Below are positions 40,316 to 48,633 of a stretch of 52,078 bases of DNA, one piece after another. The notes beneath the pieces were generated by a model. That model made no database searches. It saw nothing but the letters and a program-made list of their open reading frames with translations, and was not told the DNA's origin. Position numbers and translations under genes: made by a program. This DNA comes from Mycobacterium sp. D16Q14 (GTDB lineage Bacteria > Actinomycetota > Actinomycetes > Mycobacteriales > Mycobacteriaceae): contig MAEX01000028.1 of NCBI GenBank assembly GCA_002013415.1, positions 1 to 52,078 of the forward strand. The letters run 5' to 3'. Numbering within the stretch: position 1 is the first letter of the stretch; every line of letters begins with the position of its first letter.

Positions 40316-41737
40316 GTGAGGCAGTGGATCAGGTGGTTGGTTGTGACGGGCGTGGCCCTATTAGCGGCTACAACTGCTGGCTGCACGAAAGCGGCTGATT
40401 CCCAAAAGCTTTCCGCCGACGAGGCAAAGGCGATCGCTATCGATGCCTATACCTACGGGTATCCGCTCGTCACGGTGGAGATGACGCGGCGAGTGATGAC
40501 CAACGTGGCGAAGCCCGAGGCCATGCGCGCACCCATGGGACAGCTCGCGCGGCTGCGCGATTATCCCGACGCAGCCTTCCGCGATGTCACCACCCCGAAC
40601 GCAGATACCCTGTACACCACCGCTTTTGCCGATGTCAGCAAGGAACCGTATGTCCTGACCCTGCCCGAGGCCAACGGTCGCTACTACCTGTTCCCGATGC
40701 TCGACGGATGGACCGATGTGTTCGAGGTTCCCGGCAAGCGCACGACTGGCACCGGGCCGCAGACCTACGTCATCACCGGCCCCGGCTGGAAAGGCACACT
40801 GCCCCAAGGGGTAAAGGAGTACAAGTCTCCGACGTCCATCGTCTGGCTGATCGGCCGCACCTACTGCACAGGTACCCCGGAAGACTATGCCGCCGTTCAT
40901 ACATTGCAGGACGAGACCTCGCTGATCCCGCTCAGCTCATACGGCAAGCCGTATACGCCGCCCGCGAGCAGGGTCGACCCGAGCATCGATATGAAAACGC
41001 CTGTCCGCGATCAGGTCAACAACCTCAGCACCAAGGCGTACTTCGATCTACTCGCCACCCTGATGAAGGACAATCCGCCCGCCGAGGCCGATAAGGCGAT
41101 GGTGGAGAAGATGGCCAAGATCGGTATAGAGGCCGGGAAGCCCTTCGATATCGACAAGCTCGGCGCCGATACCGCCAGCGCGCTGCAGTCCGTGCCCAAG
41201 GAAGCGGTCGAGAAGATCCTGGCCCACTTCAATGCGGCCAGTCAGGACATCAACGGCTGGCAATTCACGACGAAGTTGGGTCTCTACGGCACGGATTACC
41301 TTCAGCGCGCCGCCGTTACGGCGTTCGGGCTGGGAGCCAACCGCCCGCAGGATGCCGTCTATCCGACATCTGGGGCCGACGGCACTGGCCAGCCTTACAG
41401 CGGTGCCAACCATTACGTGCTGCGTTTCCCCAAGGATCAGTTGCCACCCGCGGAAGGATTCTGGTCGCTGACCATGTACGACGAGGAGTTCTACTTCGTG
41501 GCCAACCCACTCAATCGCTACACGCTCAGCGAGCGCAATAATCTCACCCTCAATCCCGACGGCTCGGTGGATCTCTATCTGCAACACGAGAATCCGGGCC
41601 CCGGAAAGGCGTCCAACTGGCTGCCCGCCCCTGCCGACAGGTTCAATCTGGTGCTTCGCATGTACTGGCCCAGGGAAACACCGCCATCCATCATCGACGG
41701 CACCTGGAAACCGCCCGCTGTTCAGCGCGTCCCGTAA
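40316..41737 (+). CDS. DUF1254/DUF1214 lipoprotein
   Basis: A 473-residue exported protein. The signal peptide ends in a lipobox (ALLAATTAGC). The DUF1254 domain (~30-160) contains IAIDAYTYGYPLVTVEMTRR and TTPNADTLYTTAFADVSKEP. The C-terminal DUF1214 domain contains GFWSLTMYDEEFYFVANPLN and LYLQHENPGPGKASNWLPAP. The family is widespread and poorly understood. The GTG at 40316 has GAGAGG 8 bases upstream. It is followed after 17 bases by a haem-binding protein gene and faces the AraC regulator, so the three secreted products form an operon. Confidence 0.87.
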   Translation: MRQWIRWLVVTGVALLAATTAGCTKAADSQKLSADEAKAIAIDAYTYGYPLVTVEMTRRVMTNVAKPEAMRAPMGQLARLRDYPDAAFRDVTTPNADTLYTTAFADVSKEPYVLTLPEANGRYYLFPMLDGWTDVFEVPGKRTTGTGPQTYVITGPGWKGTLPQGVKEYKSPTSIVWLIGRTYCTGTPEDYAAVHTLQDETSLIPLSSYGKPYTPPASRVDPSIDMKTPVRDQVNNLSTKAYFDLLATLMKDNPPAEADKAMVEKMAKIGIEAGKPFDIDKLGADTASALQSVPKEAVEKILAHFNAASQDINGWQFTTKLGLYGTDYLQRAAVTAFGLGANRPQDAVYPTSGADGTGQPYSGANHYVLRFPKDQLPPAEGFWSLTMYDEEFYFVANPLNRYTLSERNNLTLNPDGSVDLYLQHENPGPGKASNWLPAPADRFNLVLRMYWPRETPPSIIDGTWKPPAVQRVP

Positions 41738-41754
41738 TAAGCAAGGAGTCGACC

Positions 41755-42105
41755 ATGAAACTCATCACCACAAGCCTGTTTACCGCTCTCGGTGCGGCGG
41801 CGCTCGTCACCGCCGCGGCCGCGAACGCTGAGCCTGAGCGCCCGCCCAACTGCACGGCGGGTGACCTGGCTGGAGTCTCGGCGGGCGTCGCCGCATCAAC
41901 ATCGAGCTACCTGTTCACCCATCCGGACGTCAACGAGTTCTTCACGGGTCTACAGGGGCGTCCACACCCCGAGGTGCAGAGCGCGGTGAAGAGCTACATG
42001 GACGCCAACCCGGACACGGCAGCAGATCTACGGGGAATCCGGCAGCCGCTCGTCGAACTGCGAGACCGCTGCCAGCTGCCCGCCGCACCGCAGGTACAGC
42101 CATGA
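41755..42105 (+). CDS. Secreted haem-binding (MHB, Rv0203-like) protein
   Basis: A 116-residue secreted protein: signal peptide TSLFTALGAAALVTAAAANA then mature EPERPPNCTAGDLAGVSAGV. STSSYLFTHPDVNEFF follows, with a Tyr-x3-His pair like the haem ligands I recall for M. tuberculosis Rv0203, and DRCQLP at the end gives a second Cys. Rv0203 passes haem to MmpL transporters; none is adjacent here. A good AAGGAG site lies upstream. The stop overlaps the next ATG (ATGA). Haem carriage is inferred from the family. Confidence 0.8.
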   Translation: MKLITTSLFTALGAAALVTAAAANAEPERPPNCTAGDLAGVSAGVAASTSSYLFTHPDVNEFFTGLQGRPHPEVQSAVKSYMDANPDTAADLRGIRQPLVELRDRCQLPAAPQVQP

Positions 42106-42389
42106 GGCGCATGGTCGCCGCGGCCGCCGCGACCGTGGCACTGGCGGGCCTGCTGACGATTGCGCCACCGTCAGGTGTCGCCAACGCCGACGTGTGCGCA
42201 AGTGCCGGACGGCGGGTTTCGGTGGGCGGCTGCGCCAACATCGCGGACGCGGTGGCGCCGTATGTGCCTCCTCCCGCGTACTACGCCCCGATGCCGGAAG
42301 ATCCCCCTCCGCCACCTCCGGGATCGAATGTCAGTGCATGCGTGCACTACAACGGCCGCTGGGTGAGCGCCGGAGGCTGCAACCCCTAG
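42102..42389 (+). CDS. Secreted protein with a duplicated C-x4-GR-x-VS-x-GGC motif
   Basis: A 95-residue secreted protein: signal peptide (AAAAATVALAGLLTIAPP, cleavage near ANA), then a short mature chain built on two copies of one motif, CASAGRRVSVGGC and CVHYNGRWVSAGGC. They are separated by a Pro-rich spacer (PEDPPPPPPGS). Each copy has two Cys likely to form a disulfide. I do not recognise the family. ATGA overlap with the haem-binding gene implies stoichiometric co-production. Its stop shares CTAG with a convergent small gene. Confidence 0.68.
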   Translation: MRRMVAAAAATVALAGLLTIAPPSGVANADVCASAGRRVSVGGCANIADAVAPYVPPPAYYAPMPEDPPPPPPGSNVSACVHYNGRWVSAGGCNP

Positions 42390-42610
42390 CGGGTGATGTA
42401 CTCGACGAGGGCCGGGTGTAGTCGGTGCCTGCCGAAACCTGCGGCCGGGTCGGGCCGCCAGAAGATCGGTAGGTCGTGCTCTTCGGCTGCGCGATGGCAC
42501 TTGATCAGCAGCTCATCATTCAGGGGTTCGGTGGCCCGTTGGCGCAATGCCGACTTGAGCTCGGCGGGCAGTGCCCTCCAGATTGCTTCCGGGTTCAGAT
42601 CCGTGGTCAC
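42386..42610 (-). CDS. Small hypothetical protein
   Basis: A 74-residue soluble, probably helical protein: NPEAIWRALPAELKSALRQR, NDELLIKCHRAAEEHDLPIF and GRHRLHPALVEYITR. The GTG at 42610 is chosen because GAGAGG lies 6 bases upstream; a longer start at 42649 adds a basic run with no homology signal. Not recognised, but similar short proteins with an ALPAELK-type helix occur in mycobacteria. It overlaps the end of the convergent secreted gene by 4 bases. Confidence 0.55.
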   Translation of the reverse strand: MTTDLNPEAIWRALPAELKSALRQRATEPLNDELLIKCHRAAEEHDLPIFWRPDPAAGFGRHRLHPALVEYITR

Positions 42611-42688
42611 ACAGCGCCTCTCACTCTTGCCCCGGGCACTGACCCGCACCCGGGAGTCGCCTATCCCGACCAGAAACTGGGTTGATCA

Positions 42689-43291
42689 CTACGCCACGCC
42701 GCTATCCCCCGCCTCAGCCAAACTCACCTGAGTGCCGGGGGCCGTCACTGAGTCGCGCAGGATGATCGCCGAAGGCTCAGCCCCGGCGGGGATATCGAAC
42801 GCTAGGGACGCAACAACGCTGTCGCCGGGACCGAGGTCTGCGCCGAGTACGGGCTGCGAGGCCGTCTGGTCCGCGCCGAAGGTTTGATCACCCGCAACGA
42901 GTTGCTGAATCGCAGGCTCGAACCTTTGAGGGACGTCGCCATCATTGATCACGCGCACACCGACCAGAACACGGCCACCCGTGTCGTTCTGGGCCAGTCC
43001 GGGATCGCCGGCCGCCGCGGATGCCGTGACGTCTGTCACGGCCAGGGCTAACTGACCGGCTCGCGCCTCGCGGCCTGGGCCGCCACCATCGGGTGTCACG
43101 GAAGCAACTTGATGAACCAGTGACGATCCAGAGGCGTTAAAGTCCCTGCCGTCTTCGATCCCCACCAATGTGGCAACCACAATGAAGGTCGCGATAACGC
43201 CTCCGAACAGCATCGGCGCCACCGGAAAATTGCCGCTACCCAGGTACAAGGCAGCGGCGCGGTTCTCACCTTCCAGCGAAGGCCGAGTCAC
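42689..43291 (-). CDS. Membrane-anchored DUF4352-like protein
   Basis: A 200-residue protein with one membrane helix at ~25-45 (MLFGGVIATFIVVATLVGIE). A beta-rich external domain follows: LALAVTDVTASAAAGDPG, GRVLVGVRVINDGDVPQRF and DSVVASLAFDIPAGAEP. That strand pattern matches DUF4352 immunoglobulin-like domains found in actinobacterial lipoproteins and membrane proteins. GTG at 43291 has GAGG 9 bases upstream; TTG at 43306 is less likely. Function unknown. Confidence 0.7.
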   Translation of the reverse strand: MTRPSLEGENRAAALYLGSGNFPVAPMLFGGVIATFIVVATLVGIEDGRDFNASGSSLVHQVASVTPDGGGPGREARAGQLALAVTDVTASAAAGDPGLAQNDTGGRVLVGVRVINDGDVPQRFEPAIQQLVAGDQTFGADQTASQPVLGADLGPGDSVVASLAFDIPAGAEPSAIILRDSVTAPGTQVSLAEAGDSGVA

Positions 43292-43694
43292 AATAACGAT
43301 CCTCAATTCAGGTTAGCGGTGCAACAGATGAGAGCCCCCCTCAATGACTAAGAGGCTAACATCAATAGGTCCTATCGGCACGACAGCGCATTCGTTACAG
43401 GTGGCCACCAGCTGTTTGCGAGGAACTACCGATAACCCTTGATGTCATGCCCGTCCGCCTTTGCTGATTCGGAAGTCCAGCCGACCCCTACCGCCGAGAC
43501 CAGCGACGATGACAACAGCTGATCGGCACGGACCCCCGGCGGGCGACCTGTTTGCCTCTGGACATCCCTAGGCACTCGGGACAGCACCCGGCCACGATGA
43601 GATCGATGCGGCCCGGGTGCCTGGCCGTACCCGCCCATCCACAACGCAGACAGGCCTTCCGGCCATCCGCGGCGGTTCTACGCAGACATCGCGG
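43292..43694. other. Intergenic, no confident gene
   Basis: About 400 bases. Short open frames exist on both strands (43426-43644 minus, 43552-43803 plus) but none has a ribosome site, recognisable domain or sensible composition. It borders a gene fragment and is probably decaying DNA. Confidence 0.5.
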
Positions 43695-44067
43695 TCAGCC
43701 GTACAGGGCGGCGAGCTTGCCGATCACGGCGGTGAACTCGTCCATGGTGGTGTCGAGGATGTCTTTCACCGACTCGACCGCACCGATGCGCCCGGCGACC
43801 TGACCGCCGAGCGGCACGAAGGTGTCCATGTTGCCTCCGAAGTAGAGGTCCGCCGGGTTCCCGGTTTCCAGCAGTGACACCAGATCTCGCCGTTCCATCT
43901 CTTCGGTGCGCGCGCTGCGTAACGCACGCAGGCCCGGCTTGGTCAGCCGGTTAAGCAGCACGGTGTCGGTTTCGCGGGCAGCGACGAGGGCAGCCTTCCA
44001 ATTTCCATGGATGGGCGATTCCGCGGCCGACATCATCCGGGTGCCCATCTGCACCCCCTCGGTTCTC
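43695..44067 (-). pseudogene. C-terminal fragment of a nitronate monooxygenase
   Basis: Only the last ~120 residues of a TIM-barrel nitronate monooxygenase (2-nitropropane dioxygenase family) remain. The frame begins right after a TAG with EGVQMGTRMMSAAESPIH, which in the full enzyme is the phosphate-binding beta-8 region. It runs through TDTVLLNRL and DLYFGGNMDTFVPLGGQVAG to the natural end. The full family is ~330-370 residues. The missing N-terminus is not found upstream; instead a recombinase remnant and unassigned DNA follow, suggesting a mobile-element insertion or deletion. Confidence 0.8.
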
Positions 44068-44199
44068 TAGCCGGTCAATGACTGTTGCTTGCCCACGCCC
44101 GCCTTAGAATCCGTTGCCTCGCCGCCATGCGGGTGTGGATCAACATCCTGGCGAACCGCTCACACAGCCAGTGGCGATGGTTCTTCGACCCCCAAAACT

Positions 44200-44430
44200 A
44201 ATTCTTGACCGTCCCTGTCGGCGCAAGCGCAGCGCCGCGGCGAATCCGATCAGCAGCAGCGCGCAGTCCCGACGTGCGTACACCGCATCAGAACAGCCTT
44301 GCACCTGATCGCGCGCCGCGCCGACCAAGATGAGGATGTCGTCGGTGAGAAGTGGTGCGCGGACGATCCGCGGACAGTCGCCAGCAACCGCGTACTCGGG
44401 GACTGTGGATCTAACGGTGTTTCCGGCCTG
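44200..44430 (-). pseudogene. Tyrosine recombinase remnant
   Basis: A minus-strand frame reading APLLTDDILILVGAARDQ and then YARRDCALLLIGFAAALRL. These match the start of the catalytic domain of mycobacterial site-specific integrases (usual form: LLxDDI ... RDRALLLIGFAGALRRSEL). Just after this the essential Arg region diverges (LRRQGRSRIS) and no HxxR or Tyr motif follows, so it is a decayed fragment. It lies directly upstream of the truncated nitronate monooxygenase, consistent with a past insertion. Confidence 0.55.
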
Positions 44431-44814
44431 ACACGCTGAGCGATGCTCGGCGAGAAAGGTCGCCGTGATGACGTCACTGGCTGCAAGCTATGGCGGCCCT
44501 GATCCTGTGGGTCGGGTGGTGGCAGCAGGTGTACTTCGCGCTATACCGCGACCGGTTTTCACAAGGATGGCGGATTTTGAAAGCTTGGCCGTATTACTTG
44601 CTCATACCGTGAGCGTCGTTCGTTCGATTTCTGGCTGCCAAGCTGGAAATCCGGTCGCGCAGTCAACTTGGCAACGCGCTGTCCAACGACATTGCGTAGC
44701 CAAATTGCCGCCCTGTCCGACAGGTGGATGTAGCTACTGACCAGTGGACGCACGCATCTAAAGACATAACTGCAATGGCCATCGGCGTATATGAGCGCCC
44801 ACTTAAGCTTCGAT

Positions 44815-44869
44815 AATAGTTGCTATTGTCTAGAATCGTACTATCATCGATAGTTGCTGCTATCGTCTA
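44815..44869 (+). promoter_or_regulatory. Clustered GATAG/CTATC operators at the alcohol dehydrogenase promoter
   Basis: Repeated half-sites: AATAG-TTG-CTATT (44815-44827), ACTATC-ATC-GATAGT (44840-44854) and GATAG-TTGCTG-CTATC (44849-44864). The unit ATAGTTGCT...GTCTA occurs twice (44816-44832 and 44850-44869). A near-consensus -10 TAGAAT (44831-44836) lies between them. The layout suggests cooperative binding of a dimeric repressor, perhaps TetR-like, over and downstream of the promoter. Confidence 0.7.
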
Positions 44870-44898
44870 ATCACGCCGAATCGCCAGGAGGACATGAC

Positions 44899-45966
44899 AT
44901 GAAGATGCGCGCGGCCCGGATGTACGGGTACAAGCAACCACTGCGCCTGGAGGAGATCGACGTACCCCAGATCGGTCCCGAGGAGGTGCTCGTGAAAGTC
45001 GGTGGGGCCGGTATGTGCCGGACCGACTTCCAACTCATCGACGGCCACTTCGCCGGGATGGAGCTGGAGTTCCCGGTCACTCTGGGACACGAAGTTTCCG
45101 GGTGGGTCGACGGCGTTGGTTCACAGGTGCCGAAGTCCGCGGGTCTGTCGGAGGGCGACCAGGTCGTGGTGTTCGGCAGCTGGGGTGACGGCTCCTGTCG
45201 CCAGTGCCACGAAGGCAACGAGCAAATGTGCGGCCACGTCGTCTGGTCGGGGTTCGCCGAGCATGGCGGCTACCAGGAGTACATGCCCGTCCACTACCGA
45301 TACCTGATCAAAATGCCCGGCGGCGGCGAACTGTCGCCAGGGAACCTGGCGCCGCTGACCGATGCCGGCCTCACCCCATACCGCGGCATCAAGAAGCTGC
45401 GCAACTCCGGTCACCTCACGGCTGGCCGTACACTCGCGGTCAGCGGCATCGGCGGCCTGGGCAGCTACGCCACCCAGTACGCAAAACTGCTCGGCGGGGG
45501 TGCCGACGTGGTGGCATTTGGCCGCAGCGACGAGAAGCTAAAGGTTGCCATCGCCAACGGCGCCGATCACGTCATCAACGTCCGCGATAAGGACACCGAC
45601 GCCATCCGCGCCGAACTCGAAAACCTCACGGGGCGCAGCGAGCTCGACGCGGTGATTGAGTGCTCAGGCGCCGAGGAAGCTATCCAACTGGCGTTCTCCC
45701 TGCTGGCCACCGAGGGTGCCGTAGCATCAGTCGGCCTCATGGGCCAGCAGGCCAAGGTCCGCCTGGTCGATATGGTCATGCGGGAGTTCACGTACTTCGG
45801 GTCCTGCTGGGGCAATTACAACGACCTCACCGAAGTCTTGGCCCTGGCCGAGGCTGGCCATGTCAAGCACACCGTGACACCGGTGCGCTTCGATGACGTC
45901 AATGACACCCTTGACGCGATCGGTCGCGGCGACGTGATCGGTCGCGCCGTGATCGTCTACGACTAG
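44899..45966 (+). CDS. Zinc-dependent NAD(P) alcohol dehydrogenase (MDR family)
   Basis: A 355-residue medium-chain dehydrogenase. The catalytic zinc site includes Cys in GAGMCRTDFQLIDGHF and the His-Glu of LGHEVSGWV. The structural-zinc lobe reads WGDGSCRQCHEGNEQMC, with three Cys and an Asp in place of the usual first Cys. The nucleotide fold is AVSGIGGLGSYATQYAKLLG. The ATG at 44899 has a perfect AGGAGG 7 bases upstream. Expression is probably controlled by the GATAG/CTATC array just upstream. Substrate unknown. It is an intact gene within a region of debris. Confidence 0.9.
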   Translation: MKMRAARMYGYKQPLRLEEIDVPQIGPEEVLVKVGGAGMCRTDFQLIDGHFAGMELEFPVTLGHEVSGWVDGVGSQVPKSAGLSEGDQVVVFGSWGDGSCRQCHEGNEQMCGHVVWSGFAEHGGYQEYMPVHYRYLIKMPGGGELSPGNLAPLTDAGLTPYRGIKKLRNSGHLTAGRTLAVSGIGGLGSYATQYAKLLGGGADVVAFGRSDEKLKVAIANGADHVINVRDKDTDAIRAELENLTGRSELDAVIECSGAEEAIQLAFSLLATEGAVASVGLMGQQAKVRLVDMVMREFTYFGSCWGNYNDLTEVLALAEAGHVKHTVTPVRFDDVNDTLDAIGRGDVIGRAVIVYD

Positions 45967-46396
45967 AGCGAACCGATCCCGAAGGAAGGTGCCCAGGCGG
46001 CGGACAGTGCTCCCTGACGCAGGATTCGGTACTCGATGCCGTAGAGGTGGAAGCGGTTTCGTCATCGATGCGGCAGGCATACGCATCTACTGACGGTGAT
46101 CGCCCAGCCGGTGATACAACGCGCGATGCACCCGCTCCTGTATTCAGGGTGCTGAGGTGACCTTGCCTGCGACCAGATGTGCGATCGCCGCGGCGCCAAC
46201 TTTCACCCTATTGCCACCCTGGAAACGCCCGAGCACTTCGACGTCGACGCCGTAATGGAGCGCGGCGGTGACAGCTCTGCTGGGCGGCGTAGGTGTTAAC
46301 AACCCGTCTTTGGGCGACAACAGCAGTTCAGCGCTAACAGGCCGTCGGATTCTCTACAGTTGGGTGTTCCAGGCGAGTGTCAGCACGCTCGGCACT
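45967..46396. other. Intergenic with an unassigned gene fragment
   Basis: No complete gene. On the minus strand a frame open from 46353 to 46144 encodes a protein-like C-terminus (ALHYGVDVEVLGRFQGGNRV, then VGAAAIAHLVAGKVTSAP) but has no good start and follows a TAG. It may be the tail of a deleted gene. The remainder shows no structure that I can support. Confidence 0.4.
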
Positions 46397-46672
46397 TTAG
46401 GTACTCGTGTGCCGGTCGTTGAGGCTGCGGTGGAGTTGGGCGTTGATGGTGTGGGCTTCGGCGAGTTGGTCTTCAAGGATAATGATGCGGCATGCCGCAT
46501 CCAGTGCGGTACCGCGCTCAACCAGTTCACGGACTCTTGCCGCGATCCGCAGTTGATAACGCGAGTAGCGGCGGTGACCACCCTCGGAGCGTTGCGGGGT
46601 CAGTAGTTTGGCTTCATCGAGGCTGCGCAGGAAGGCTGGGGTAGTTCCCAGAATCTGCGTTGCGCTACCCAT
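46397..46672 (-). CDS. MerR-type DNA-binding protein, short, start uncertain
   Basis: A small MerR-family protein consisting of the winged HTH and a short helix. It reads MGSATQILGTTPAFLRSLDE, LLTPQRSEGGHRRYSRYQL and the extended helix GTALDAACRIIILEDQLAEA. In related actinobacterial proteins the domain is usually preceded by an acidic DxDYPAY-type lead. Here that lead (FEDEDYPAYS) is encoded in frame upstream of the first ATG, but no start codon occurs in that extension back to a stop. So the true start is either the ATG at 46672, a rare codon, or a mutated site. Targets unknown. Confidence 0.7.
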   Translation of the reverse strand: MGSATQILGTTPAFLRSLDEAKLLTPQRSEGGHRRYSRYQLRIAARVRELVERGTALDAACRIIILEDQLAEAHTINAQLHRSLNDRHTST

Positions 46673-47763
46673 GCTGTAAGCGGGGTAGTCCTCGTCTTCG
46701 AATTTATCGTTCGGGTTGCTGTCGGCAGAACCGTTCTTTGCTTGTATTACAAAACCTTTCGGACCAGCGAGAAGGCCCGCAGGCCCATCACTGACTTGCC
46801 ATTAAGAGAGCCGGTAGCCCCGGGTACACCATCACGCCGGGGCCACCGGCCCTGAGGAGATAACTACCATCTCTCGATACTGCTGTGGAACTGCGGCATC
46901 GGCCCGATAGTGAACAATCACGGGCGATCCGACGGTAACTGCTCCTTCCTCTTTTCTGGGGGTACTGCACCTAACCGATACTGCTTGACTTGCGGTACTG
47001 CTGGACGACCCCAAAACCGCTGTACTGCTCACGGCCCTGGCGTATCTGACCGCCTCTGGTCCTGACATCACGGGCAGTTCGTCATCTCCCGTGCCATCAC
47101 CCTCTGCTCTTTGTACAAAAGATACTCTAACCACGTTGATGGCGAATGTCTACCCCAGCCGCTACAGATTTTGGTCAGCGCAGGTTGAAGGAATGTTCTA
47201 CGCTCCCGGGTATGGCCTTACGTGACCCCGCTGCCGGTGTAGATGCGATCCTGCGCCACATCGACACCGAAACCGACTCTGTCAGCATCGAAGCGACGCT
47301 CTACTACCCTGCCGGTTCTCGGTCCGCCAATCCGCTAACCGACAATCTCGCCGGTGAACGCTCGGAACATCGGCACCCGTCCACGCCCCCGACCCGGGAC
47401 ATGCAAGCACGCAACCACTTTGGCTTTCCCGATATCGATGCCCTCACAACGGGGACACCGCCACATCCATCACCAAACCTTCATCCGCTCAACATAATTA
47501 AAGCGGTTGCACCGGGTAGGGTCATCAGGTAACGATGCTGTCAGACCTACTCAAAGCAAACAATTCGCGGTGCCGAATGCGACCCGAACTCGGTCTTTAC
47601 TCCGGACCCTCAGTACCAAGAAAATCTGAGCTCAACTGAGCCCACCATTCTCACCCCATCGCAGCGGCCCCCGACAATCCCCTTCTTTAAAGAGATCAAA
47701 GCGGGGGCCAGGGAGTCGGAATCAACCCGAGCAGTTACTTGGATCAGGTAGCAGTCCGTGACC
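46673..47763. other. Long stretch without a confident gene; two doubtful open frames
   Basis: The best candidates are 46832-47134 minus (100 codons, ends TVGSPVIVHYRADAAVPQQY then VVISSGPVAPA) and 47146-47532 plus (128 codons, with GVDAILRHIDTETDSVSIEA). Neither has a recognised domain. Bases 46869-47030 hold six imperfect copies of a (G)TACTGCT motif. The MerR-protein lead sequence runs to ~46750. Probably degenerate accessory DNA. Confidence 0.4.
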
Positions 47764-48633
47764 CTAAGTAAGGCCCAGTTGATGGGCAAGAGCTGTGAGT
47801 ACGGATAGGGAGCCGCGGCCGCCGTCGTCCGGCAGAACCCGTAGAACAACCTGGTTCGCGCCCGTATCGAGTTGTGCCTGAACGCCGGTGGTGATCGCGG
47901 CGATTGACCCATATGAGGTGATTGCATCAACAAGCTCGTTGCTGGGCTCCTCGCCCACCTGCGCATCTGGGAACCCGAACTCGCGCCACGCGTTCACGTA
48001 GTTGACCAGATTTGTGTAGTAACGGACTGATTCGCGCGCGATGCCCCGCGCCTTCTCCTGGTCTTCTTCGAAAACCACATTGAGCCCAACAGTCAGGAAA
48101 GGGCCCTCACCGAGAGTTGCACGCGCGAAACGAGTATGTGCCAGAGGCATATTGATCGGGTACCCCCCTGCGGTTCGGTCGCGGGACAGTCCCAGTACCC
48201 GCTTCCGCAGGGCCGCAAGCACAATCCGTTCACGTGGCACCCTTGCCCTCGCCAGCCCGTCCAAATACCACACTGTCGCCTCGTAAGGCGTGCCGAACGC
48301 CTGACCGTCGCGCTCCCGATGCCCTAAACCAATACCTAAAAAGAACCGGCCCGGATACAGATCTTCGGCACGGTGGAAAAACTCTGCCGCCACCTCAACT
48401 GGTGTCGTCCAGATGTTCGCGATCCCGGACCCAACCTGAATAGACGAAGTGGCCGCAAGCACTGCCTCGATGTCCTGCAGCCGATCCCGGGAAATATCAG
48501 GAACCCAGATCGTGTCGAAACCCAGGAGCTCTATCTCCTCCACTACCCCAGGTTCCGTCTCCGGGTGATACACAAAAACCCCATACCTACCAAGCTGGGC
48601 AGCGGCAGATGAACTAGCTGAAGAGATCGTCAC
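47764..48633 (-). CDS. LLM-class (luciferase-like) F420-dependent oxidoreductase
   Basis: A 289-residue TIM-barrel enzyme of the bacterial luciferase-like superfamily. Features: LGRYGVFVYHPETEPGVVEE, ELLGFDTIWVPDISRDRLQD, the FAAL/F420 region IQVGSGIANIWTTPVEVAAE and GRFFLGIGLGHRERDGQAFG, then VERLV-type C-terminal ANQVVLRVLPDDGG. It most resembles the MSMEG_4141-type F420 oxidoreductases. GTG at 48633 is chosen as the nearest start before the barrel; 48711 is possible. Isolated, with no operon partner. Substrate unknown. Confidence 0.82.
   Translation of the reverse strand: MTISSASSSAAAQLGRYGVFVYHPETEPGVVEEIELLGFDTIWVPDISRDRLQDIEAVLAATSSIQVGSGIANIWTTPVEVAAEFFHRAEDLYPGRFFLGIGLGHRERDGQAFGTPYEATVWYLDGLARARVPRERIVLAALRKRVLGLSRDRTAGGYPINMPLAHTRFARATLGEGPFLTVGLNVVFEEDQEKARGIARESVRYYTNLVNYVNAWREFGFPDAQVGEEPSNELVDAITSYGSIAAITTGVQAQLDTGANQVVLRVLPDDGGRGSLSVLTALAHQLGLT

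Noticed and set aside
46860..47035. A CRISPR array
   Set aside because: Repeats are only ~7 bases, irregularly spaced and imperfect, with no cas genes in the window.
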